Shown here one piece after another: positions 1 through 10,800 of a stretch of 64,000 nucleotides of DNA (positions are counted from its first letter, which is position 1; every line of letters starts with the position of its first letter). The notes under the pieces are model-generated. The model saw only the letters and a list, made by a program, of their open reading frames with translations, ran no database searches and was not told the DNA's origin. The position numbers were made by a program, and so were the translations under genes. The stretch covers positions 605,001-669,000 of the forward strand of contig CAUJNA010003291.1 of the NCBI GenBank assembly GCA_963377175.1, in the 5' to 3' direction. Source of the stretch: Effrenium voratum. Taxonomy: Eukaryota; Sar; Dinophyceae; Suessiales; Symbiodiniaceae.

Positions 1-49
<49 letters not shown>
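1..49. repeat. (TG)n microsatellite
   Basis: Uninterrupted TG dinucleotides start at the window edge, so the true length is unknown. Frames through it are repeat shadows. Confidence 0.95.
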
Positions 50-50
<1 letters not shown>

Positions 51-506
51 AAGAGATGTCATGAGATGTGGTGTGCTGTGGAAGTCGTATGACTCAGTAC
101 AGCCTTGTTTGCTCTCAGTCACACCTGGTTGTTCATGTTGTGAGTGTCTCGCGTTTGTCCATGCATGGGCCACGGATCTTGGCCACGCTCAGTTTGCAAG
201 TCCTCAACTCATGCTACACCTGCCGATGCACTTCTCTCAGGAAACTGGCATGGTGGGCAAGAAGCAGGCAGGCACGCTTTGCTAGTGTATCAGATGGCGA
301 TGGCTCAAGCAGGCTCCGCGACCTTGAAATTTTCCAGGACTCGGACAGGCTCAGTTGAGCTTGAGTGTCTATGAATGTCAAATAGGGAACCCCCTGAACA
401 GTGGACATGCATCTCCACCATGCCGTCCACTGAGGGGTCCAGCAAAAGTCACACTCGGTTGAGACCTAGTGTTTGTGTGTGCGCGGTGGGGTGGGTTAAG
501 CTGGGG

Positions 507-720
507 TCTGGTGTGCAATGTGTGTGTGTGTGTTTGTGTGTTTGTGTGTGTGTGTGTGTGTTTGGGTGTGTGTGTGTTTCCGTTTCTGTTTCTTGTTCTT
601 GTTTGTTTGTGTTTGTGTTTGTGTGTTTGCTTGGCTTTTTGTTTTATTGTTTGTTTGTTTGCTTGCTTGTTTGTTGCTTTGCCTTGCTTCGCTTTGCATT
701 GGTTTCTTCGTTGGTTTGTT
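507..720. repeat. GT / GTTT / GCTT-rich microsatellite tract
   Basis: Alternating TG, GTTT and GCTT units with a strongly strand-biased T+G composition. It is the same kind of sequence as the large tract near 22.7-24.6 kb and immediately precedes a GC-rich exon-like segment. Confidence 0.85.
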
Positions 721-770
721 TGTGTTCATTTTTCCGGGGGCGCCCCTGGTGTTCCTTTGGGCCTCCGGAG

Positions 771-873
771 GTGGAGTCCTTCCTCTCGCTCGCCGTGACG
801 GCCCGGAAGCGGGATCCCATCGGCCTGGCGCCCTTCCAGAGTTGCCCCAAGGCGCGCGACACGAGTGCCATAG
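771..873 (+). CDS. Orphan exon, unrecognised protein
   Basis: A GC-rich open segment reads VESFLSLAVTARKRDP and then an alanine/proline-containing stretch ending DTSAI. Codons prefer G or C in the third position, unlike the T/G-rich flanks. A CGGAG acceptor precedes it, and a donor is possible just after ATA. No family is recognised and no partner exon is identified; it could be an internal exon of a gene beginning in or before the TG tracts. Inference rests on frame quality and splice context only. Confidence 0.4.
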
Positions 874-984
874 GGGTGCAACGCCCATGATAAAACTGGC
901 TGGTCAGGAACGGAAAAAATGACACTTCCGGGTGCTGGGAATGAACCTGGGGATTACCGGAAAGGAGACCATAGGTCTAAGGGT

Positions 985-1095
985 TGATTCCGTTTCCAGT
1001 CTTTTCAACCATCGTTCTTTTCAAGAATCGGATCTCTTTCCCCAGGAGTTTTGGGTGGTTTCTTAGAAAGAAGGATGCCTGGAAAGAATGGGGAA
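985..1095 (+). repeat. Dispersed element, family J (AAGGATCCCTGGAAAGAATGG end)
   Basis: About 110 bp beginning TTTTCAACC and ending GGAAAGAATGG. Other copies lie at 8797-8912 and, reversed, at 32766-32882, so it is a dispersed element rather than a unique sequence. The copies differ by several point changes and small indels. Confidence 0.7.
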
Positions 1096-1539
1096 GGTGC
1101 CCCGAGAGATTCGTTGAGATGTCGAGGGGGTCAAGTTGCTACTTGTCGCAACTTCACCCACCCACCCCTCAAAAAACCAGCAGAAAAGGAAGAAGGGCCA
1201 ATTCCCAAAATCGAACAAGGCCTCTTTTTCTTTTTAACGGAGACCTTTTTTTGGAGGATTCCACGAGGGGAGGAACTAAAGAGCACTTCCCTGTTCAGAA
1301 GAGGCCGTTGATTGTTTATGGCAAATAATCCAAGCCAATGGGCTTAAGCTGTTTAAGCTAAGTTCCTGAATCGCGAAGTGTGCCACATACGACTGTTGGC
1401 GCCGAGTTGGAAATACGAGTGACCCTTTAGCCAGCAAGCAGCCCCTCACAAAATCTCGCACAAGCAAAACGACCCCTCCGCGACCTACACGTTTCCTTCA
1501 AATGAACGTGCGAACCTTCAGTCTCTGAATCATTATAAT

Positions 1540-1989
1540 TTGCCTAGGATGATACGGAACGCTTGCATCCCTGTGATGGCAAAAAAGGCCTTAGCTATGA
1601 GGGACCGGCAGATTGCAAGCAGGCCGCCCCTGGCAGCGTCAGATACGAGATGGAGGCCGGATGCATATACAGCAGGGGCCGGTCTACAAAAACCACGTTG
1701 CTTGCGAAGCATTGTGCAGGTCACTATCCTTTCTGCAGATGGACTACGTAATGCAGACTGGCTTGGTAGTGGTTCTGATCCCTACTGCTTGTGCACGGCC
1801 GCCAGCTCAGAGCCAGTTGCAGAGATTGGTTCGAAGAGTCAGGGCACTCATCGGAAAGCCGAGCCAGCTGTTCATCCAAACTATGTCCAAAGAATTCGTG
1901 TGACCAAGGCCAAGCGATTGCGCCAGGTAGCATCGCCTGATTGGCATATACTGATGTTGATGGCGATCGGAGCCACACGCATAGAGTAA
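1540..1989 (+). CDS. C2-domain protein fragment
   Basis: A 149-residue open frame. Its middle (from about 1720) reads VTILSADGLRNADWLGSGSD followed by PYCLC. That is the first half of a C2 domain: strand 1, the GLRNADW turn and the SDPYC strand with calcium-loop aspartates. C2 domains bind membrane phospholipids, often with calcium, and GLRNADW-type C2 modules are common in dinoflagellate proteins. An AG directly before VTIL could be an acceptor, so the upstream part of the frame may not be coding. The second half (after about 1800) matches C2 strands poorly, so another exon is missing or the copy is degraded. No neighbouring exon was found. Confidence 0.65.
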   Translation: MPRMIRNACIPVMAKKALAMRDRQIASRPPLAASDTRWRPDAYTAGAGLQKPRCLRSIVQVTILSADGLRNADWLGSGSDPYCLCTAASSEPVAEIGSKSQGTHRKAEPAVHPNYVQRIRVTKAKRLRQVASPDWHILMLMAIGATRIE

Positions 1990-2498
1990 TGGCTTCCAGA
2001 ATATGTTGTGTTGTGCATTAGGCAGGTGGGGCAGTGTTTTACACTGCCTGCAGTGCGTTGATTTTGATGCTGCGCCTAGTCACGAGCTGCATGCTGAGAA
2101 ACAAAACGCTAACGTTTGCTTTTAGGGCATAAAACCCGCAAAAGTCGCAAGTTTGCACAGCGCCCGTCATGCGGATGTGTATTAAATAGGGGGGAGCCTC
2201 AAAGTTGTGTTTTTCGTTGCCTTCCCCTTAAACCCAGCCTACAAAGGGTAGCGCCGAGAAATGGCACACCCACCTCTAGCCGGGTGCCATGATGTGATGA
2301 TGATGTGCGACTGCCTCTTCCCCCTAATCATAAAAGAGATCCCCCCTAACCTACAGAAATGTTCCCCCAGAACTTTTGTAATATCACGGGCCAGGTTTTT
2401 CAGTTTTGCCGTGCCAGAGACTAGCTTTAGCTGTAGCACCGTCCTTGCCTGATTAAAGAACGCTTACAGGACGCAGTTGTCAAGCAAGAAATTTAAAC

Positions 2499-2610
2499 CT
2501 CAGTTGTTCAAAGCCGACCTTTTGACCTTTTGGTTTTCCCATTTTGGTCCATTTTTAGTCATGGCCCCAACAGGTTAACCTTTTAGTTCCAGGTCCTTTG
2601 GGCAACTGAG
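2499..2610 (+). mobile_element. Introner-like element, family A (CTCAGTTG TIR), copy 1
   Basis: A 112-bp unit bounded by CTCAGTTG and CAACTGAG. The inverted repeat extends inward imperfectly (TTCAAAG against CTTTGGG). The inside carries palindromic tracts around GGTTAACC and CCTTTTGACC. Full-length copies of the same size occur at 5066, 9822 and 24877, with variants near 10697 and 54517. No protein is encoded, so it is non-autonomous. Confidence 0.9.
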
Positions 2611-2964
2611 AAACAGTTCAAATTGTTGTGTGGAACTTGTGGGTTTGAAAGAACTTGGCAGATTTTTCACCCGAATACGACGGGTCGGTTGGGGTCGGTT
2701 GGGGTAATCACTGGTTTGAGTCTTTATTCTAAACTTCGTATTCCCTGGGATTCTTGAACAAATATTCGTTAGGTGCCCTTTTATGACTAGGAGATTCTTG
2801 TTTTCTGCCGGTGCGGCTCCCGCGGCGAGCATCCCGCTCGAATCGCTCACCTTGCTCAGGTCAGGGGCAAGGGCGGCGCGAGTTTTCGAACGCCCACAGT
2901 GCAAAATCAGCACTGTCCCGTGTTGGGGCCTGAGCTTGGGCGAATGTTGACCTCAGATTAATGG

Positions 2965-3054
2965 AAACCCCTGTGAAAAAAGTATGGGGGTGTTTTTGGT
3001 TTTAGTTTGTTATTTTTGGAGGGGCCACCCCCATATTTTCATAAACAGGGGTTT
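2965..3054. mobile_element. Inverted-repeat element, family B (AAACCCCTG TIR)
   Basis: About 90 bp whose ends are a long imperfect inverted repeat: it begins AAACCCCTGT and ends ACAGGGGTTT, with ATGGGGGTG mirrored by CACCCCCAT. A related copy lies at 5626-5715 and a weaker one near 29840. Confidence 0.75.
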
Positions 3055-3562
3055 GTTAAACATTACCGACATTTGGTTCTCACGGCTTTTTTTCCCTCTG
3101 ACCAATCGAGCATGTTTCTTGGTAGGTGGAACCACATGGAGAAGATTACGGACTTCCTTCATGGCGATGCATTGCATCTATCAGCCAAAGACTCAGTTGC
3201 GGCATTGACAAATGCAGCTCCATGATGATCCAAATGCGACAAGCTGGCGCAAGCGAAGCGAAGGTCAAAGATTCGGACAAGCTCAAGTATGACGACATCT
3301 TGGGCGAAGTGTCTTTAACGAGACCTTGCTACCATTTACAAGTTGCAGTGTCCAGGTGTATAATGCATCCGGATCCCTGTTATGAGATATTAATCTCATG
3401 AGTCTGCATGAATGAGATTAGCCACTTCTAGCTTTCTTGTGGTCCCAGTTCCTGTCATTTCACGGCTTGGATTTCGCAGGCTCGCTCGGGCCGGGCGAAC
3501 AAAAAAATCGGCGGGCGGTTTTTTTGTTTCTCCGACTGAGGACTGAGCAGATCGTTCCAGGA

Positions 3563-3884
3563 GGTTTTGAGGGCGACCTGAAGCTGCGCAACACAGGCGG
3601 ATGGGATCTGAAGTACTTGGCAGAGGCCCAGAGGCCCAGCCAAAAGAAGAAGTCACGAGCTTCCATTTGCTGAAGTCAAGAGGTTTTATTTCCCCTCGTT
3701 GGTTTAAAAAAGGAATCTATCACTACTTAAAATATGGAGGAAAAAAATCCGGGGGTTCTTAACCAAATGGAAGGTACTTAAACAAGAGCTCCTTCGCATG
3801 TCGGGAAAGGACCTTAAGAAGATCCACCATGATCCACCAGTCCTGGGCAAGCGAAACACAACTGCCGGTGCTTTTCAACCTTGA
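3563..3884 (+). CDS. Small two-exon gene, unrecognised
   Basis: Two coding-like segments flank a family C element. The first (3563-3658) reads GDLKLRNTGGWDLKYLAEAQ and ends in a basic KKKSR run. The second (3786-3884) reads ELLRMSGKDLKKIHHDPP and stops at TGA. The element between them starts at 3660, so the donor would be the GC at 3659-3660, made partly by the element's first base. The exact join is unresolved, since the simplest direct-repeat join shifts the frame. Function unknown. An acceptor TTCCAG precedes the first segment and a start codon is not identified. Confidence 0.45.
3660..3773 (+). mobile_element. Inverted-repeat element, family C (CTTCCATTTGC TIR), copy 1
   Basis: The ends are CTTCCATTTGCTGAAG and CTTAACCAAATGGAAG, an imperfect inverted repeat of about 16 bp. 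It shares the internal ATCACTACT...AATAT block with copies at 7241-7340 and 42968-43075 and a partial copy near 21050. It lies in the presumed intron of the small 3.6-kb gene and touches its donor. Confidence 0.85.
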
Positions 3885-3890
3885 CATGTC

Positions 3891-4480
3891 TTGCAGTTTT
3901 TTGTGTTGTTGGTGGATGAACCTGCCAATTGTCAAGCTTTGTTCCTAACCCCAACCACTAGCCTCATTGATATGCTTGAATTCCATGTTTCTTGCTCTTA
4001 CAAGTCCTGTCAACATGTTGGCCCCATGCTAGGAGTAACTCTCTTGTTTTTCTGTTTAGGTATCCTTCCTGTTGGCACTTGAGGATTTCGTATGCGATTC
4101 GGTTTCCTCATTCTCCAGCCCGTATGGGGAATGTCATGACTGTCAAAATTTTCCAGGCGTACTCTTTTTGCTTTGTTGTCGTTGAATGAACCTTCTGATT
4201 TCAAGGTTTCATCCCTAAGCAACCACTTTACTCTTTTGTTTGCCTGATGTCCATTTTTATTTTCATACTGCTTAGCACCGTTTGGCGCAATACAAGACAT
4301 TCTCGCCATGTTTGGTTGTCGCACGTCTCAGCTTTGGGTGTTCTAAGCGAAAAGGGGGGTCCGAAATCTCGAGCTGGTAGACCTTCCCTCTAAAAGTATT
4401 CGCAAAGTTCTAGTTTTTGTCCCCACCCCAACGACTTGACTTTACTCCTTTGCTTGAATTCCACGTCCAACTTTAAGATT
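3891..4480. repeat. Diverged repeat copies, related to 5240-5560
   Basis: Two imperfect copies of a unit containing a GATGAACC...CAATTGTCAAG...TTGAATTCCATG pattern. A third copy lies around 5380-5480 (GATGAACTGCCAATGTTCAAG). Sequence between copies has drifted and no common long frame survives. Flanks are AT-rich; I see no gene here. Confidence 0.45.
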
Positions 4481-4489
4481 GCCGGATAG

Positions 4490-4890
4490 TGAACATTGGT
4501 GAAACAATGAACTCAAATATGTGAAAGCTACTGGTGGCTATGTTTTATTTTCACTACAGCTCACAAATTGTCCTTAATGCTCACCACATTGCATTAAAGT
4601 TCATTCACTATTGTTTTAGTGAACAATTCGGGAATATTAGTGTTTTGTGAAAAAAGGGTGGTCGCTTACGTTTCACTAAAACTCACTATTGTGTGCTTTA
4701 AAATGTTCCGAACACTTGTGAACATTAGTAAAAGTTATTTGTGGCTTCTTCTAACTTTTACGAAAGTTCGCTGTTTGTCCAGGAGTCCAGGAATGTAAAC
4801 AAATTGTCACTAAATTGCACTACAGTTTGCCATTTGTTTAGTGCGCACTTGGTGTTGTTCAGCTAACCTTTGTGAACAGTGAAAGCTCTT
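4490..4890. other. AT-rich non-coding segment with short internal repeats
   Basis: Recurrent GTGAACATTAGT, CACTAAA and AAAGTT words in both orientations suggest old inverted or tandem repeats. No coding-like frame is visible. Confidence 0.4.
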
Positions 4891-4929
4891 GTTGGCCGCT
4901 TAGCGGCCCACTGAATTTCACCAATCACT

Positions 4930-5036
4930 GTGCTCAGCAGGGAATGAGAATTGGAATGACTCCCATAGCCCTTGTGGCTTCATTCCCACCACCCGGACAA
5001 GGTCGTTCCCGGCAAGCTGAGCACCAGCAGGATGAG
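4930..5036 (+). mobile_element. Dispersed element, family D (GGGAATGAG...GAGCACCAGCA)
   Basis: Begins GTGCTCAGCAGGGAATGAG and ends GCTGAGCACCAGCA, so GTGCTCAG is mirrored by CTGAGCAC. Related copies lie in the helicase intron (20386-20503), at 41849-42006 and at 50884-50995. Confidence 0.7.
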
Positions 5037-5065
5037 TGAGCATTTAGATGACAAGTAGTGGCACT

Positions 5066-5177
5066 CTCAGTTGTTCAAAGCCGACCTTTTGACCTTTTGG
5101 TTTTCCCATTTTGGTCCATTTTTAGTCATGGCCCCAAAAGGTTAACCTTTTAGTTCCAGGTCCTTTGGGCAACTGAG
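5066..5177 (+). mobile_element. Introner-like element, family A, copy 2
   Basis: 112 bp from CTCAGTTG to CAACTGAG, nearly identical to copy 1. A 16-bp word TGAGCATTTAGATGAC occurs 14 bp upstream (5037-5052) and again overlapping the right end (5174-5189), an unusual flanking duplication. Confidence 0.9.
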
Positions 5178-5625
5178 CATTTAGATGACTTTCAATCATC
5201 ATATACATTCTGCCTCTGTGCAAGGGGAAACTCTAGAGAACTGTGTTTTTCGCAAATTTTGTGCCCATGTTTAGCTTCAGGTTTCGCAAGCGATGTCAGG
5301 TGGTTTCCGAAGTCTCGCGGTGGTGGGTGGATCTTCCCTCTGAATTCATTGACTTGAAAGTGTTCGACATGTACACAAGTGTTTCTGTGTTGTCGCTAGA
5401 TGAACTGCCAATGTTCAAGTTTCCCAAACCCCATCTACGTCCCTTGTTAGCATGCTTCAATTACACTTGCAACGGTCCTCTTTATTCTGGCCACCGAGCT
5501 TCTTCGGAAATGTAGTTCCGCTTACTTTGCGGCTTGTGCTACCTTTCGTCTCTCCCTCTCCTCCATGTTTGTGAGGGTAAACTGTTCCGTCCAAAAGCGG
5601 CAACCTGGGCTTTTCACAATGAAAT

Positions 5626-5715
5626 AAACCCCTGCTTATGAGCATGGGGGTGTCCCTGGTTTTCGACCACTATTCGAGGGGAACCCCCCCCACCATATTT
5701 CCAAAGACAGGGGTT
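5626..5715. mobile_element. Inverted-repeat element, family B, copy 2
   Basis: Starts AAACCCCTG, ends CAGGGGTT, with GCATGGGGGTG mirrored by CACCATAT-type sequence. Same size class as the copy at 2965-3054. Confidence 0.65.
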
Positions 5716-7240
5716 GATTTATTTGGGGGTCCGCATGCCAGATGGTGGTTTCCCTTGTCCATTTTGGAGCAACCTGAGTTCCCTGCAGGCCACAAGGCGC
5801 CGGACAAGACTCCAGCGTTCGACGCTTTGGCCGAAAAGTCATGACACTTGAGAACAAATGGCCATGAAGTTCAACAAGGAACCCAGTGGACATAAGCCCC
5901 GCCTAAATGACGTCCACTAGTGGGCACCTGATTAAAATTCATGCCCAAATGAGAATCGGATGTTCCGATCCGATTCGGTTTTCGTTGAAAGGCAAAGGAC
6001 AGGTTTCTGGTCAGTACAATTGAATGTGTTTGAAGTTAGCTTAAGGTTGGATCAAAAGGGCTTACATGTGAAGTGTTGAAGGCTTTCGGCCACATAAGCT
6101 GCAACGGCTGCATGACGCGTGCAATGCTTGGTTCTGCGCGCGTGCTCGCGAGACCGAAACTTTGTTTGATTAGTGGCGTGTCGAAGTTTGCTTGCGTTAC
6201 CCTTCCATGTTTGACTCATGGAAGTGCACCAACCCGCTTTAAGGAAAGTAACGCTTGGTCTGCCCAAAGGGTCCTGAGCACTTCCATGTTACAATGTTTG
6301 GGGTGGATTCCAGTGGGCAAAGAGTTGCATCGGCACAAGGTGACTGTGGCCATCAAGCTCCTGGCGCGTGGCTTTGCATTGTTTGATATTTTTGCTGAGT
6401 TGGCTGTGGGTCAAAACCGTCTACTAGGGGCTTTTGACCCATGGCAATTTTTGGGAGTCGACGTGGCGCGCGAAATGGCATGAAGCCATTTACAGATTCT
6501 CACACGAAGCTCTTGGAGTAGGGGGTGCTAATAGAATATTGCGTCATGTCGAGGTGAAACCCGTGAGGGTACATGCAAACCTGCAGTTTGAGTCGCGTGA
6601 GAATTTTTTGAATGGAGAAGTTGGCGTGGCAGCTGAGGTTACCCAGTAAAGCCTGATGAGAGCCTAAGATGCACCAGATAAGTTGTTGCTTTTCATAAGC
6701 TATAGCGGCTACTGCGATGCAGCTCATTGTGCGAAGCTCAGGCCGAAGACGGAGAAGGTAAAGGATGGGAAGAGCAAGGAGAAGAAAGCAAAAGCATAAT
6801 TTTCTGTCCTTTCCCCTAATTATGAATGATTGAATGGTACAAAAGCAATTGACGGCTTCTGATAAATGCAAAAGGCGTCAAACGTGAGCTTGCTAAATTA
6901 GGTATGCCAACGGGGGCCGATCAATGCATTTTGTTTTTAGCCCCGATGAGGGCAGATGGGGTCGGCAGAGAATCTGTGAATTTCGAATTGGTTTAGCACT
7001 CCATTGGGAGAGTCTGGAGCAGGTTATGGAAAGTGATGTCTGCACTACATTAATTAGGGGGAAGGGTCCAAGATTTGACAGGCAGGGTCCAAGACCCGTG
7101 CTGACAGGAATCGTAGGGCCTAGCCTTGGTGCTGAGAAAAGCAACTTTGCTCCTTGCCAAGCAAGGGGCGATCGCTTGGGTTCTGTTCCCGCAAACCACT
7201 AAGCAGGGCGTCGAAAAGAAGAGCGGAGCCGTTCCTGTCA
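5716..7240. other. No convincing gene
   Basis: The longest + frame (6073-6483) has no recognisable motif and no exon-like composition. Nothing else stands out apart from scattered repeat remnants. Confidence 0.5.
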
Positions 7241-7340
7241 CTTCCATTTGCTTAAGATGATTTTCATTTTCCCTTGTGGTTTTATAAGGGACTTATCACT
7301 ACTGGAAATATCTTTTGCAGGGGTCTTGACCAAATGGAAG
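7241..7340 (+). mobile_element. Inverted-repeat element, family C, copy 2
   Basis: Starts CTTCCATTTGCTTAAG and ends CTTGACCAAATGGAAG. Internal CACTACTGGAAATATCTTTTG matches the copy at 42968-43075. Confidence 0.85.
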
Positions 7341-7639
7341 GTCATGTCACGTTCGTCCGGTGAGGGCTGCAGTACCTTTGGTGTCTTCAGCCGGCATGCG
7401 GCGAGGTGTGTCTCCTGTTTGGAGGCTTCCCCCTTTTTGTTTGGTTTACAAAAGCAAATGAATGCCGAAAACTATTTTGAGGGTCCACGAAAGAAAGACA
7501 CATGTCGATCTGCCTTTGTTGCACGCCGCAAAAATCCTTCGCAGGGAGAGAAGTGAGGACCTCAGCCTGAGACCGACCCGGACAAAAAATCCGTCCGGAG
7601 TCTGGGCAATCGCAGAGAATGAAACCCCAACACTTTCTG

Positions 7640-7742
7640 GCTACCCTCCCACCAAGTAACATGGAACCTGGCATTCGGGGGCTCCTGGTTTAGACCATTG
7701 TCCTTTACAGGGACCCCTGTCAGGTTCCATGTTAATTGGTGT
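7640..7742. mobile_element. Inverted-repeat element, family E (CACCAA-TAACATGGAACCTG TIR)
   Basis: CACCAAGTAACATGGAACCTG is mirrored by CAGGTTCCATGTTAATTGGTG, a TIR of about 21 bp in a unit of about 100 bp. Variants occur near 22297, 35727, 44006 and 51876, with shorter relatives near 15672 and 21433. Confidence 0.85.
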
Positions 7743-7831
7743 GAGGATATTTGGTAACAGTTCTTTGGACTTGAACTTTTTGTTTGCAACGGGTCGGATT
7801 TTCCAGGGGTCAACAGCAACCAAGAACAGAT

Positions 7832-10800
7832 TCGCCTTTGCACCTTCCTATTCGAGAACACCCGCAGGCTCGTTAGAAGGGAGGAGCGCAGTCTTGGACG
7901 CCCCGCTTCGGCTCAGGAGTGGCCAGCTTCAATTTTTCGCAAAGGGAAGGGAGAGCTGCGCTTCCCCACAAAGAAGCTCCGCTATGGCGATGTTTGAATT
8001 GTAACACGGCGAATGGGTTTGTCGTTTTTAGAGGGTGCCCCTTGTTGGGGTTGATTTAAAGGGAAGTAACCAAAACACATATATATATATATATTATATT
8101 AAACAAAAAAAAACAAAAAACGTTTGCCCCCCCCCCCGCCCCCCGCTTGGAGGAACGCCCAACTGGTTAGATCCAACCACCTGACAGAGGGTGCCTGGAT
8201 GAAATGTATCTTCCAGGCACCCTCCCGCTACGCTCGTTAAAAGAAAGGGCAAATCCAACTTGAGCGCCCACCCACATAATCTGAGTAGGAGGTTCTACTA
8301 GGTCTTATGGTGGCAGTACGGCCTAGATGAACCTTTACAACTATGTACAACCAACAGTTTTCTGGTTGTCAAGGGCCCCCCCCAGTACGAGGACGCCCGC
8401 CAATCCTAATAGAGGGTAATAGCGCCTAATGTGTTCTTTTCTCTTGGGACCATGTCCAGGTCCAATCCCGTTTTGGGGGGCTAACAACCATAGGAGAAAG
8501 TCAAAGCGGGTGAAGCTTCTCACGCCAGTGGACACACTTTACACCTCTTTTTCCTTGCTCCCCCTTTTCTTCTAGTGGCGGCCCAAAAAGTGTAGACATA
8601 TTTTTTGGGCTGGTCGCTCGCCAAGTGAGAAACGGGCACTGCTCAATAAGACCCTCGCCCCGGCCCCTTTAGGCGGCCTTCCACATGCGCCGCCTGCGCG
8701 GAAGCAGAGAGGCAGCTGGCCACCCTGGCCGCCCTGGCCGGCGCGCCAAGAGTCGAAAGAGGATCCGAGCCCAAATGATACGTGGTTTTCTACTGGTTGA
8801 TTCCTTTTGCACTCTTTTCAACCTTCTTTCCAAAAAACGGATCCGTTTCCCCTGGGTTTCCGGAGGTGTTCTAGAAAGAAGGATCCCTGGAAAGAATGGA
8901 AGGTACCCCCTAGACGTGTTTGTTGCTTTTCAAGCAGGAACGACACCAACAAATCTCGGAAACCTGGAGTTTCCAAACATGTGGTTTCCTTTTTGTTTTC
9001 CAAGGTCCTAAAAGCTTACCAGAAGAAACACACAAAAAACCGGTTCCCCTCACAACTATATCTTAAGTCATTTTTCCTTTGGCTCCACCTGCTTCGAGTC
9101 TTTTGGCTGTGGGTTTTCTTCCCATCCCCTCCCTCCATGGGCGAGCGAGCCTGTCCTGGGGCCCGGGCGAGCGCTGGCGCCTGAGGTGGAGACCCACAAG
9201 ACGGTGGAGGTGCGGAGTCGCCGGATCGACTTTTTGCGAGTAGAAAAGCATTCTTCCATCTGCAATCAGTTGAAACATGTGGCTTGTTCAACACCAAAAT
9301 AAAGGGAACCCACAATTTACAAGTTGTAATGTTCATTCTTCCAGGTGCTTTATCTTTGGTGCATTTTGCCAAGGGATGTTAGGACTGAACATTTTTTTTG
9401 CCAACTCATGGGTTTTCCAGTAAACCACTAAAAGTTAAAAACTTTTAGCAGGGGAGCAGAAAGCAACCGAGCCTTTGGTTGCTTCACATGTGTCTGAATC
9501 TTTACTTGTGTAGCATCAGTTGGGGGTATGGGTGAACAAAATAAAGCACGAAAAAACCCCGCAGGTGTTGTTTGGTCCAATTTTCGCATTTGCCCGGGTA
9601 ACCCTTTTTTGGTTACACAGCTTTTGGGGCCGCCGCATGTGTCCGAAGCAAACGCCCTGCTTACTTGGGGTTACCCATTTTGGCCCAGCTTTCCCGCATC
9701 GCGATGCGGGAGGCCACCCGCAAGATCAAGCTGGAAGGTCTGCAGGAGAAGCCGGGACCCAAGGCCCAAGGGCCCAAGGGTCCCAAGGCAGAACCATCCA
9801 AATCGATGTCCTTTAGTTTTTCTCAGTTGTTCAAAGCCGACCTTTTGACCTTTTGGTTTTCCCATTTTGGTCCATTTTTAGTCATGGCCCCAAAAGGTTA
9901 ACCTTTTGGTTCCAGGTCCTTTGGGCAACTGAGTTTTGTGCTTGTGTGTGTTTTTGTTGTTCCATGTTGTTCCCTCCTTATTCACCCACAAAGGGCCGGA
10001 AACCCCGTGCGCAAGTGCGCAAGTGCCTGTGTGCCTGTGTGTGTGTGGTTTTCTTGCTTCCCTCCCTTCACCCATGCCGCATGCGAGGCACGAGCTTTTG
10101 GAAGAAGAGCACCTTCTCCTGCAGGCCTTTGGGCGCTTGATGCGAGAGCTGCCAATTGAAGAGCCTGGCTCACCGTGGTGGCGAGAACTTGGTCAACCCG
10201 TGGAACAAAGATCCATCCGGCGGTGGGAATCAAAGCCGTTTTGGATCCCATTCTGGTTGGTTTTTGGTGAATTCACCACCCATTTTAGTCTACAGCGGGG
10301 ATTGGGATGTTCACTGGGGGTACGGGAATTTGACCCATGGCATTGTTGGGAAAACGATTCCTATTCGGGAATGGTCTTTGCTGGCGTGCAGCTCGCAGGG
10401 GAAGTTGGCAGCATCGGAGCAGGCGTGGGCGCACGAAAAGATGCAAAGCTGAAACACACCTGACAACATATCAATGTCAGAACATGTTAAGTTGACAAAC
10501 CAATATGTCATAGCATGAAGGCATCTCTCCACATGAGCTTTTTGAATGAAGGCTGGAGCCATGGTTTTGTTTGGTCCCGGTGTGTGACGTGTTTGCGGGA
10601 TCTTCGTGGCCATAGGCCATGTCTTTCACTCCCGGTCGCCAATTTTTGGAATGCCCATGGAAACCTGCGGCTTCGGATTCAGGCCTTTTCGCTTGACTGA
10701 ACCCAACGCCGACCTTCTGGCCTTTTGACCTTTTGGTTTTGGCCCATTCTTAGTAGGTCCCAAAAGGTTAACCTTGTATTTCCAGGTCCTTTGGGCAAGT

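Noticed and set aside
9736..9821. Collagen-like KPGPKAQGPKGPK frame
   Set aside because: The same DNA recurs at 54.43 kb beside the same element in a different exon context, so it is better explained as a repeat module than as a protein domain.
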